Below are positions 23,565-32,200 of a stretch of 32,644 nt of DNA, in pieces. The translations under genes and the position numbers were made by a program. A model generated the notes under the pieces. It saw nothing but the letters and a program-made list of their open reading frames with translations, was not told the DNA's origin and made no database searches. Origin of the DNA: Flavobacterium yafengii (GTDB taxonomy: Bacteria; Bacteroidota; Bacteroidia; Flavobacteriales; Flavobacteriaceae); contig NZ_JASCRY010000007.1 in the NCBI RefSeq assembly GCF_030010375.1, forward strand, positions 1 to 32,644, read 5' to 3'. The stretch's first letter is position 1, and each line of letters opens with the position of its first letter.

Positions 23565-24995
23565 ATGATCGACCTAAAAAACAATACCCTTCTTACTAAG
23601 GAAAGTAAAAAGGGTAAAATCTTTGATTCGCAAAACAAAGATATAGAAAAAGAAGGACGAATTGATATCGTTGATCTGGAAATTGATTTTTTGAAACATA
23701 AAGAAACCCAAGGAAACTTATTCCCAATCGGGATTTATCCAAAAGCCATACAAGAGATAATTATTGAGATACACAATAAACATCTATTTCCCATAGATTA
23801 TCTTGGCGCAGGCATTCTTTCGGCTGCTTCGGCTTCAATTGGTAAATCACATAAACTTGAAGTAAAACATGGATGGCAAGAAAAAGTAAACCTATTTATG
23901 GTAATTGTTGGGCAACCAGGAGATGCAAAGACGCAAGCTTTAAAATTTTGCTTCAACCCTATTCAAATCAAAGAGAGTCAACTATTTGCAGATTATGAAA
24001 ATCAATTAGTTGAATACGAAAAAAGTAATTCTGAAAATTCAGAACATAAAAACAAGGAAAAAAAACCAATCTTAAAGAGGTATTTATTAAGTGATTTTAC
24101 TCCCGAGGCATTAATTCTAAATCACAGTTCTAACAAGAGAGGTATTTGCATTTATGTAGATGAATTAAATGGATGGTTAAAGAATTTTAACCGTTATAAT
24201 AGTTCAGGTGAAGCCGAAACCTATTTAAGTTTATGGAGCGGTACACAGATTACGACCGATAGAGCTTCGGGGAAATCCCTGAGACTAGAAGATCCTTGCT
24301 TAAGCGTTATTGGTAGCACTCAAATTTCGGTTTTAAAGGATTTTGGAAAAGATGGAAGATCAACTAATGGCTTTATGGATCGATTACTGTTTGTTTATCC
24401 AAACGAGGAGAAAATATTACGTTGGAATATAGAACAAGTAAATAAAGTACTTTTCAATAATTACACTACACTTATTCATAATTTAATTGATTTGGGTGAT
24501 GATGATACTAATATATCTAATGTTTTCACAATGGAAACTGATGCAAAAGAGTACTTATTCCGATGGCAAAATAATAGACCCGACAAATTTTTCTTTGATT
24601 ATGAACGAAGCGTAGAAATAAAACTGCAACAATATGTGCTGCGGTTTGCATTAATTCTTCAATTAATTCATTCAACAGTACAAAGCGAATCAAAAAACCA
24701 AGTAGATGTATCTTCTATCAAAGGTGCCATCCAATTATTTGACTATTTCTACCATAATGCTATTCAAGTACGAGCAGAGATTCTAAAAAAGAATTATTTC
24801 GAAACCCTTACAGAACTTCAAAAAAATATTTTAAACGAACTCCCCAAAACTTTTACAACTGCAGAAGGGATAAAAATAGCTTGTAAATTAATTGAAGGCA
24901 AACCCAGAGTTTCTGACAGACAATTTAAAACCTACTTAAAAGACCTCAAATTATTCAAACGGCTTGCACACGGAAGTTATGAAAAAACAGTATAG
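23565..24995 (+). CDS. DUF3987 helicase/primase-like protein
   Basis: A protein of 476 residues of the DUF3987 family, P-loop proteins common in plasmids and mobilizable elements of Bacteroidota and thought to serve in their replication. Walker A is GQPGDAKT (116-123), an AAA-like variant; Walker B is ICIYVDE (194-200); SVIGSTQ near 248-253 resembles a sensor strand; and NGFMDRLLFVYP (268-279) carries a candidate arginine finger. The C-terminal 100 residues look like a winged helix (PKTFTTAEGIKIACKL, VSDRQFKTYLKDL). It is preceded by the HTH gene and followed by an iteron array and a primase-like gene, so a replication module is likely. The enzymatic activity is inferred from motifs. Confidence 0.88.
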   Translation: MIDLKNNTLLTKESKKGKIFDSQNKDIEKEGRIDIVDLEIDFLKHKETQGNLFPIGIYPKAIQEIIIEIHNKHLFPIDYLGAGILSAASASIGKSHKLEVKHGWQEKVNLFMVIVGQPGDAKTQALKFCFNPIQIKESQLFADYENQLVEYEKSNSENSEHKNKEKKPILKRYLLSDFTPEALILNHSSNKRGICIYVDELNGWLKNFNRYNSSGEAETYLSLWSGTQITTDRASGKSLRLEDPCLSVIGSTQISVLKDFGKDGRSTNGFMDRLLFVYPNEEKILRWNIEQVNKVLFNNYTTLIHNLIDLGDDDTNISNVFTMETDAKEYLFRWQNNRPDKFFFDYERSVEIKLQQYVLRFALILQLIHSTVQSESKNQVDVSSIKGAIQLFDYFYHNAIQVRAEILKKNYFETLTELQKNILNELPKTFTTAEGIKIACKLIEGKPRVSDRQFKTYLKDLKLFKRLAHGSYEKTV

Positions 24996-25208
24996 ACTTC
25001 ACTTTCTTCACTTTCTTCACTTTAAACACTAAAATACTGAATTACAGTATTTTAAAAACACTAGTTTATGCGAAATTAGTGAAGAAAGTGCAATTTAGTA
25101 TTTCATCAATTATTTACAAAGTGAAGTCAAAATGAAGCCAAAGTGAAGCTATGTAGCATTGTTAAACCTTTGCTATTACTGGAAAGTGAAGAAAGTGAAG
25201 AAAGTGAA
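24996..25208. other. Iteron array with hairpin: candidate replication origin
   Basis: A non-coding gap of 226 bp between the DUF3987 and Toprim genes. Three 9-bp units TTCACTTTC stand at 24998-25023, and their exact 26-bp inverse at 25183-25208. Between them are AAAGTGAAG at 25118 and 25140 with AAAATGAAG at 25129, each 11 bases apart (one helical turn), and AGTGAAGAAAGTG at 25078-25090. A perfect 10-bp hairpin (TAAAATACTG at 25030-25039 with its inverse at 25045-25054) lies inside. Iterons beside helicase and primase genes are typical of an origin; an operator array for the downstream gene is the alternative. Confidence 0.6.
25030..25054. repeat. 10-bp perfect hairpin in the iteron region
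   Basis: TAAAATACTG at 25030-25039 pairs with CAGTATTTTA at 25045-25054 around a five-base loop. No T-tract follows on either side, so it does not look like a terminator. It may be a single-strand initiation structure or part of the origin. Confidence 0.7.
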
Positions 25209-25221
25209 ACCATAGTAAATT

Positions 25222-26274
25222 ATGCATAAATATACATTACATAAAAAATCAACAAAACACCCGTGTCCAAACTGTAATAAAAAAACAATGGTACTTTATA
25301 TTGATGTAGAATCAAGCGAATATGTTTCTCTAATAGTTGGAAGATGTGACAGAGAAATAAATTGTGGCTATTACTATACTCCTAAATCTTATTTTATGGA
25401 TAATAACATAGAATATAAAATTCATGTTCCCTACGAAGCCAAATCAGTAAAACAAGAGCAAATTTCATATCATAATGAAAAGGAATTACTGGCAACCTTT
25501 AAATACCATTCAGAAAATAATTTCATATCCTTCCTATTATCAAAATTTGATATTCAAGAGGTAGAAAAAATAGTTGATGAATATAAAATAGGAACTGCAA
25601 ATTTCTGGCATTTCGGAACTATATTTTGGCAGATCGATGAAAAAAATCTTATCAGAGGGGGAAAAATAATTATTTACAATAAATCCGGAAAAAGGACTAA
25701 ATATATTAATTGGGTACACTCGTTAAAAATAAAATGGGATGAAATAACAGGTTTCAAACTCAGCCAATGCTTTTTCGGCGAACATTTAATAAACGGTAAC
25801 GAAAATATCATTGCAATAGTTGAATCCGAAAAAACCGCTTGTATAATGAGCATTTTATTCAAAAAATATATCTGGTTGGCTGCAGGTAGTCTAAATGGCT
25901 TAAATGAAACCAAAATGAAAGTTCTAAAAAAACGAAAAATTATATTATATCCAGATTTGGGTGTATGTGGTCCTAATGGAAGTCCGTTCAGTATTTGGAA
26001 ATCTAAGTGCGAGTATTTTAAAAGTAAAGGATTTGATATTCAAATTTCAAATTTATTAGAATTAAAAGGCAATGTTGAGGATAGGAACAATGGTTTCGAT
26101 ATTGCTGACTATTTTTTAGAAAACATCAATTACACTCCAAAAAAACTTGATTCAAATGAACATAAATTAATAAACCTACTATATCAAAAAAACAAAAATT
26201 TAAAGCTTCTGATTGATGTCTTTGACCTTAGAGATTATTATGGAAACACAATCTCACTGTCTCTAAAAGAGTAG
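25222..26274 (+). CDS. Zinc-finger/Toprim primase-like protein (DUF6371 type)
   Basis: A protein of 350 residues. The N-terminus has a zinc finger with C15, C18, C42 and C48 (HPCPNC and GRCDREINCGYYYTP), as in primase-like proteins of Bacteroidota mobile elements. The C-terminal half contains a Toprim-like core: IAIVESEKTA with E201, WLAAGSLNGL, and an acidic LYPDLG with D245, followed by DIADYFLENI. I believe it belongs to the DUF6371 group. It follows the iteron array and precedes the mobilization genes, so it probably primes replication of the excised element or of the transferred single strand. Activity is inferred from motifs; the family is little studied. Confidence 0.85.
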   Translation: MHKYTLHKKSTKHPCPNCNKKTMVLYIDVESSEYVSLIVGRCDREINCGYYYTPKSYFMDNNIEYKIHVPYEAKSVKQEQISYHNEKELLATFKYHSENNFISFLLSKFDIQEVEKIVDEYKIGTANFWHFGTIFWQIDEKNLIRGGKIIIYNKSGKRTKYINWVHSLKIKWDEITGFKLSQCFFGEHLINGNENIIAIVESEKTACIMSILFKKYIWLAAGSLNGLNETKMKVLKKRKIILYPDLGVCGPNGSPFSIWKSKCEYFKSKGFDIQISNLLELKGNVEDRNNGFDIADYFLENINYTPKKLDSNEHKLINLLYQKNKNLKLLIDVFDLRDYYGNTISLSLKE

Positions 26275-26345
26275 CAAGTAGGACAGGGGCGGAAAAACCC
26301 CTATCCTACTTGCTCTGCGAGGCTGAAGCCTTGAAAATAAGGCTT
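26274..26345. other. Candidate oriT: two hairpins upstream of mob genes
   Basis: GCAAGTAGGACAGGGG at 26274-26289 pairs with 26298-26313 with one mismatch in 16, around loop CGGAAAAA. A second hairpin, AAGCCTT at 26326-26332 with AAGGCTT at 26339-26345, follows. They lie in the 157-bp gap before the BfmA/BtgA gene, where elements of this kind carry oriT. There is no T-tract directly after the first stem, and the second is followed only by TTCTTT. A terminator function for the preceding gene is the alternative. Confidence 0.5.
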
Positions 26346-26431
26346 TCTTTAAGAATGAAATTTATAAGATTTTATAATCCAAATACAATAAAAACATAAC
26401 TAACTGATTAACAGTTTCAAAAAATATAATT

Positions 26432-26917
26432 ATGACTAAAAAAAGTATCATTATAGATGAAAAAGCTCATACAGAACTTGGAAAATTATCTGAAAGTTTG
26501 CGAATGAACTTGGGTTCTCTTGTTAAAGAGATGATTTATTATTTCAAAAAAACAGGTATCGATCCTAAAGATGCTGCAAACAAAAATCCTTCTGAAATGA
26601 TTTCTACTTTAGACAAAAGAATTGTCTCTTTTCTAAAAGTACAGGAACGAGATATTTTGAAACCATTAAGGCAAGATGTTTTCAATTATCAAAATTCCCA
26701 TAAAGAGGAAATTCTTAAATTAATAAATTCAATAAATAAACTCTTAAATCAGCATTCAGAAAGGATGAATGAAATTAAAAAAAATGATACTGACAGAAAC
26801 AAACTTATAGCAATTGAATTAGAAAAAAATAGACAAGCAATTTTAGCTATTTGTCTATTATTAGATGAGAAAAACAAGTCCGGTACCATTGATAAACTTA
26901 AATCTATCTTTTCATAA
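26432..26917 (+). CDS. BfmA/BtgA family mobilization protein
   Basis: A protein of 161 residues resembling BfmA/BtgA, the accessory mobilization proteins described in Bacteroides mobilizable elements. The N-terminus (KSIIIDEKAHTELGKLSESLRMNLGSLVKEMIYYF) looks like a ribbon-helix-helix DNA-binding unit; the segment HTELGKLSES with NLGSLV matches the strand-helix-helix spacing. The rest, rich in Lys, Glu, Asn and Leu, is a long coiled-coil. Such proteins bind the oriT region and help the relaxase nick it. Its stop codon overlaps the start of the next gene (TAATG), so it is coupled to the relaxase-like partner. Confidence 0.85.
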   Translation: MTKKSIIIDEKAHTELGKLSESLRMNLGSLVKEMIYYFKKTGIDPKDAANKNPSEMISTLDKRIVSFLKVQERDILKPLRQDVFNYQNSHKEEILKLINSINKLLNQHSERMNEIKKNDTDRNKLIAIELEKNRQAILAICLLLDEKNKSGTIDKLKSIFS

Positions 26918-27816
26918 TGCCAATATCTAAACCGCATAGTTCACTCGGTTCTGACAATAAAGGGAGTTGTTCTAAATTAGCTATTTACTTAGAAAAAGAA
27001 AACGAAGATTTAGACAAAATCATAAAAAAAACTTCTTCAACGAGTGATGTTTATCAACTAGAGAGCAGGAAACAAGGTTTTTTTAATGATTCAGAAATAA
27101 ATATCAGCACAATAGAAGCTATTAGTTCCATTGATAACAATAAAAGAAAATTAGGTGCAAATGATGCTAAATATTTTGCCCCAACAATTAGCTTTAGCGA
27201 GAATGAATTGGAACATATTGCTTTTATAGTATCGGGGAAAAGAGAAGTTACAAGTGTTTGGGACTTTAACTTGAATGAGATAGACGAATTTAATCGGCTT
27301 ATTAGAGAATATGGCAGAAAAATAATGGACAATTATGCTTTAAATTTCAACCGGCAAGATAAAGGAATTAACACTGGAGGTGATTTAGTCTATTTTGCCA
27401 AAATTGAGCACTTTAGAAAATTTAAAGGAATAGACAAAGAAGTTCTTGATAGAAAAGCAATTTCAGGCACATATAAAATCGGCTTACAATCTCACATACA
27501 CATTATCGTTTCCAGAAAAGATAAAACGCAAAGATTGAAATTAAGTCCTACCTGTAACGAAAAATCAACTAGTAGAACGATTGGTGACAATGAGTATCAA
27601 GTTGGATTTGACAGGGTCAAATGGATTAATATGAATGAAAAAACATTTGACAAGTATTTTAAATATAAACGAAAAGAACTTGAAAAATTTAAAAATCAAA
27701 TTATTCTAAAAAATGGAAGCCCTCAAGAAAAACTTGAACTTCTTAACCAAATAGATGCAATACAAAAAACGAAATCTATCAGAAGTATTAATTTTAATCA
27801 ATCTCAAAAAAAATAA
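26917..27816 (+). CDS. BtgB-like relaxase (DUF5712 family)
   Basis: A protein of 299 residues that I recognise as the DUF5712/BtgB group, the putative relaxases paired with BfmA/BtgA. The start is typical (SDNKGSCSKLAIYLEKEN), with the conserved NKG and YLEKEN. The segment LQSHIHIIVSRKDKTQRLKLSP near residues 188-208 has a His-x-His core like the HUH metal motif of relaxases, and the C-terminal part is a basic coiled region. It overlaps the BfmA/BtgA gene by one base. Together they would mobilize the element using a helper's conjugation machinery, since no transfer genes are present. The exact nicking tyrosine cannot be assigned with confidence; several Tyr precede the His motif (for example YGRKIMDNYALNF). 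Confidence 0.83.
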   Translation: MPISKPHSSLGSDNKGSCSKLAIYLEKENEDLDKIIKKTSSTSDVYQLESRKQGFFNDSEINISTIEAISSIDNNKRKLGANDAKYFAPTISFSENELEHIAFIVSGKREVTSVWDFNLNEIDEFNRLIREYGRKIMDNYALNFNRQDKGINTGGDLVYFAKIEHFRKFKGIDKEVLDRKAISGTYKIGLQSHIHIIVSRKDKTQRLKLSPTCNEKSTSRTIGDNEYQVGFDRVKWINMNEKTFDKYFKYKRKELEKFKNQIILKNGSPQEKLELLNQIDAIQKTKSIRSINFNQSQKK

Positions 27817-27884
27817 AAATATGGAATACATAGATGTTACAGGCGATTTTTTTGCGAAACTATTGGAGAGCACAAAAGAAATAT

Positions 27885-28376
27885 ATGGACATTATAACTT
27901 ATGATCTAAACGAAATAGTAAAATGTTTAGAATTATTTCCAAAGGATTACGGTATGGACATTAACGAACTCTTAAAAGAAATCGTGAAAAACTATTTAGA
28001 AAAAGAGGTAGCTTGCATTGAGGAATATGAATCTAAAAAATTTGCAAACCATGTTTTTGAGAAATTTAGGAAAAAGAGAAGTCAAATAACTATTCAATTT
28101 GGGTCAAAAATAAACATCATGGGAAAAAAAATAAAAAAAACACATCCCGGACAAATTCTATACATGGAACTTGTCGAGGGTAGAAAATTGACTATTCGCA
28201 AAATTACTGAACTACTTGGAACTACAGAAGCTAATTTTTCAAATATAATAAATGGTCACACCTCTATTACTCTTGATATGGCTTTAAGATTAGAAAAAGT
28301 ATTTGGAGGAACAGCAAGTCATTTACTTAAGTTACAAAGTTCTTATGATTTAGCAAAAGAAAACCCAAAAAATTGA
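27885..28376 (+). CDS. HigA-type antitoxin domain fused to an unrelated N-terminus
   Basis: From the ATG at 27885 a protein of 163 residues. The last 86 residues (from a second ATG at 28119) are a classical HigA/XRE antitoxin: HPGQILYMELVEGRKLTIRKITELLGTT, then FSNIINGHTSITLDMALRLEKVFG, and the LLKLQSSYDLA ending. The first 78 residues are a helical segment (ELLKEIVKNYLEKEV) with no match I know. No HigB/RelE toxin gene is adjacent upstream or downstream, so the antitoxin looks orphan. A 19-bp exact direct repeat lies at 28082-28100 and 28380-28398, bracketing precisely the antitoxin part; reading the second copy in the same frame continues ENQITIQFW and a stop, as though the antitoxin block had been inserted into the 3' end of an older gene. 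Translation from 28119 alone would give the normal antitoxin. Confidence 0.75.
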   Translation: MDIITYDLNEIVKCLELFPKDYGMDINELLKEIVKNYLEKEVACIEEYESKKFANHVFEKFRKKRSQITIQFGSKINIMGKKIKKTHPGQILYMELVEGRKLTIRKITELLGTTEANFSNIINGHTSITLDMALRLEKVFGGTASHLLKLQSSYDLAKENPKN

Positions 28377-28398
28377 GAATCAAATAACTATTCAATTT
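28082..28398. repeat. 19-bp direct repeats bracketing the HigA block
   Basis: TCAAATAACTATTCAATTT occurs at 28082-28100 and 28380-28398. Neighbouring bases (GAGAA before, GG then TAAAA-like after) also match with one-base gaps. The 298-bp interval holds the complete antitoxin coding part. Confidence 0.8.
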
Positions 28399-28445
28399 TG
28401 GTAAAAGTATTACTCTGTACACATCATTAAAAAACTTAATTTAAA

Positions 28446-28613
28446 ATGGAAAACATCACACACCAAACTTATGTTAATTCTAATATTCGTTTAAATGAAC
28501 TTATAGACATTGTTACTGACGAAATAGAAAGTAACGACCCTATTGCAATTGAATTTTTGGAAATAACTTCTATTATTAAAACTTATGAAAAAATACATTT
28601 TCCTGTATTCTGA
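28446..28613 (+). CDS. Small hypothetical protein
   Basis: A short reading frame of 55 residues (MENITHQTYVNSNIRLNELI at its start). It is acidic, helix-prone (ELIDIVTDEIESNDPIAIEFLEI) and has no signal peptide. It lies in the cargo part, in the same direction as the genes around it, with an A-rich but no clear ribosome binding site. No family is recognised. It could be a real small gene or a chance frame in AT-rich DNA. Confidence 0.45.
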   Translation: MENITHQTYVNSNIRLNELIDIVTDEIESNDPIAIEFLEITSIIKTYEKIHFPVF

Positions 28614-28652
28614 GTTTATCTATGTAATTTAAAATTATGATAAAAAACAAAT

Positions 28653-28859
28653 ATGGATCCATATACTAAAATAAGAGTTATTGCTGTTACTGAAGCAGAA
28701 TTTGAATCTGATCGTAATAGATATTTAGATTTACTATGCAAACATCAAAATACAATAGTTCTTCAAGAAGACGGAAGTTTCTCAGGTTTGTTTTATAATA
28801 CCGAAGCAAAATTTGGAGAAAAACGAACTTACAGAATTTCGGGTAAAATAGAAGAATAA
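28653..28859 (+). CDS. Small hypothetical protein
   Basis: A protein of 68 residues, charged and soluble (MDPYTKIRVIAVTEAEFESD at its start, ending RTYRISGKIEE). The strand-helix-strand pattern TKIRVIAVTE, ESDRNRYLDLL, TIVLQEDGSFSGLFY suggests a small folded domain. No family is recognised. It stands between the antitoxin and the tetranucleotide tract in front of the restriction-modification gene, in the same direction, and is the last gene before that tract. Confidence 0.6.
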   Translation: MDPYTKIRVIAVTEAEFESDRNRYLDLLCKHQNTIVLQEDGSFSGLFYNTEAKFGEKRTYRISGKIEE

Positions 28860-28899
28860 GCTATTTAAACAAAAGGGTAATATATTTCTATAGATATAA

Positions 28900-28942
<43 letters not shown>

Positions 28943-29201
28943 TAAAAATATAAATGTTATTTAATTAAAATGTATTGCGTTTATTTTTAGAAAACCGACT
29001 TCGAGTACTAGCTTATAGTCACAGAATATCTTAATAACAACTAAAAAGATACTAAAAGAAAGATATTTCTTTACTATTTATGGTTTTCCTCATTACTGTT
29101 CAGTATATATTCGATACTTTAGCATTCGTGAAAATTTTAATACAAAAAAAACACTTCTTGCATCATTGCAGTGGAACAAAACAAAGAATAGTCCAAAACC
29201 C

Positions 29202-32200
29202 ATGAATACAATACTTCTAGAACCTCGTAAGGCACTCAACAAAGCCTTTCTTAAAATCAAACCAAACCGTACTCATATTGAGAGTTTTAAAACGAATTTG
29301 ATACAGATTTTAGATTCTATAAATGAAAAGGAAAGTGAAGAGTTTCATAAAAACTTAGTGATTGATTTCCTAAAGAAAACCTATTACGATCCCAACTATT
29401 CTGTAAATACTAAAGGACGTAATGATTTAGTGATTCATAACGGGAAAGATGCCAAAACCAATGTTGGCGTTATAATTGAAGCAAAAAGTCCAATCAACAA
29501 AACCGAGATGATTACCGTGGGAAATCTGAACGGGAAAGCCTTGCAAGAGCTAGTTTTATACTACATGCGGGAACGCATCACGCATAAAAATACCGAATTA
29601 AAACACATAGTTGTTACTAATATTCACGAATGGTTTGTTTTTGATGCCCAACTCTTCAATAAGTTATTTGCGGAAAATAAATCGTTTACAAAACAGTTTG
29701 TTGATTTTGAAGAAGGGCGATTGTCGGGCAAAACAACGGATTATTTTTACAAAGAGATTGCAAAACCTTTTATCGAAAGTGTACAAAACACGATAGAATT
29801 TGCTCATTTTGACATTCGGAAATACGATAAACCATTGCGAAATGTAGACAAGGAAGATGACAAACTCCTCGTGGCGCTGTTCAAATTATTATCTCCGGAG
29901 CATTTATTGAAGTTGTCTTTTGCAAATGACAGCAATTCACTGGATAAAAACTTTTATAGTGAGTTACTGCATATCATTGGACTAACCGAAGTAAAAGAAG
30001 GTGGTAAAAAACTAATTGAACGCCACAAACAAGGAAAAAGAAACTCCGGTTCCCTGTTAGAGAATGCTATTGAGCAATTGGATAGTCTGGATAAAATATC
30101 TCGATTACAAAGCCCAAAACAATACGGAGATACCAATGAAGAACGCCTTTTTACGGTCGCACTAGAACTTACTATTACTTGGGTGAATCGCATATTGTTT
30201 TTGAAGTTATTGGAAGCGCAATTGATTACTTACCACAAAGGAGACAAAAGCTATTCTTTTTTGAATTCCCATTTAATAAAAGACTACGATAATCTGAATA
30301 GTTTATTCTTTCAAGTTTTGGCAAAAAAAACAGAAGATAGAAACGAAAGAGTATTCAATGATTTTGCAAAAGTACCCTATTTAAATAGTTCCCTGTTTGA
30401 ACCAACAGATTTAGAGCATGAAACCTTGTTTATTTCACAACTGGAAGACAACAACACCTTGCCTCTACTCCCAGCAACAGTCATTAAAGACAATCAGGGA
30501 AAAAAAAATACAGGAACTAAAAAAGCTTTGGATTATTTCTTCTCCTTCCTTGATGCTTATGACTTTGCCAGTGAAGGAAGTGAGGACATACAGGAAGACA
30601 ACAAAACCCTAATAAACGCTTCGGTATTAGGATTGATATTTGAAAAAATAAATGGCTACAAAGACGGTTCTTTCTTTACACCTAGTTTCATTACGATGTA
30701 CATGTGTAAAGAAACGATTCGTAGAGCCGTGGTACAAAAGTTCAATGAAACCAAAAATTGGGATTGTAACGATTTTGATTCCCTTTATGATAAAATTGAG
30801 GATAGAAAAGAAGCAAATGACATTATAAACAGCCTAAAAATATGTGATCCTGCAGTGGGGTCCGGACATTTCTTGGTTTCAGCTTTGAATGAAATCATTG
30901 CTATTAAAAATGATTTACGGGTTTTGCAAGACCATAATGGCAACCGACTGAAAGAATACCATTTTGAAGTAGTCAATGATGAATTGATTGTTACTGACGA
31001 AGATGCCATTCCTTTCTCCTACAATCCTAAGAATAAAGAAAGCCAACGCATACAGGAAACTTTGTTTCACGAGAAGCAAAATATTATCGAAAACTGTTTA
31101 TTTGGAGTTGATATAAACCAAAACTCGGTAAAAATTTGCCGTTTGCGTTTGTGGATCGAGTTATTAAAGAATGCATATTACAGACCCAATACCAATGAAC
31201 TCGAAACCTTACCTAACATTGACATTAATATAAAATGTGGAAACTCGTTAATGAGCCGTTTTGCATTGGATGCTGATTTAAAAGAAGCCTTAAAGAAAAG
31301 CAAACTTTCTATTGATGAGTATAAAAATGCTGTTAATACCTACCGTAATGCGGATAGTAAGGAGCAAAAACGAGAAATGGAAGTATTAATTGGCGAAATA
31401 AAAACCAATTTTAGAAGTGAGATTAATGCTAATGATCCTAAACTAATTAAACTCTATAAACTAAAAGGTGAACATCTTGTCCTTACCTCTCAAACAGGAT
31501 TATTTGAACTGAGTAAAAAAGAAGAGACCGAACGCAACAAAAAAGTAAAAGCAGTCACAGAAGAAATAAAAAAACTGGATACCGATATTGAAGAAATAAA
31601 AAGCAACAAAATCTATGAGAATGCATTTGAATGGCGTTTTGAATTCCCTGATGTTCTAAATGACGGTGGTGATTTTGTAGGGTTCGATGTAATAATTGGA
31701 AATCCGCCTTATGTACAACTCCAAAAAATGGGACAAGACAGTGTTAGTTTAGAAAAAATGAATTTCGAAACTTATGCAAGAACAGGGGATATTTATAGTC
31801 TTTTTTATGAATTAGGTTTTAATATCCTTTGTAAAAACGGATTGTTAACTTTTATTACTTCAAATAAATGGATGCGAGCTGCCTATGGAGAAAGTTTACG
31901 CAACTATTTTGTTGAAAAAACAAATCCAATATTACTTATTGATTTTGGAGGTGTACAAGTATTTGATTCCGCTACAGTTGATACAAATATATTCATGGGG
32001 ACGAAAGCAAAATATGAAGAAAAAACAAATGCATGCTTATTAAATAAAGATTTTAGATCTGATTTATTAGAAGATTTTATCAAAAATAATTCTACTCCTA
32101 CTCATTTTAAAAGCAACAGTTGGGTAGTATCGTCTTCTATCGAAAAAAGGATAAAAGAAAAAATAGAAAAAATTGGAACACCATTAAAAGATTGGGATAT

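Noticed and set aside
25674..25913. Reverse-strand reading frames inside the Toprim gene and similar antisense frames in mnmE, dnaN, bfmA and others
   Set aside because: They are shadows of well-identified genes on the opposite strand, with no homology or start signals.
27229..27245. GTATCGGGGAAA resembling the mnmE 3' end as a possible second attachment site
   Set aside because: It lies inside the BtgB-like coding sequence and matches only a short part of the site, so it is chance.
27821..27904. 27-residue reading frame overlapping the start of the antitoxin fusion
   Set aside because: Too short and without a recognisable pattern; it may be a leader or chance in AT-rich DNA.
29019..29201. 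Open frame upstream of the restriction-modification ATG as a longer N-terminus
   Set aside because: It contains no ATG, its translation is not like the family's N-terminus, and a stop codon at 29016 ends it; the ATG at 29202 gives a natural start.
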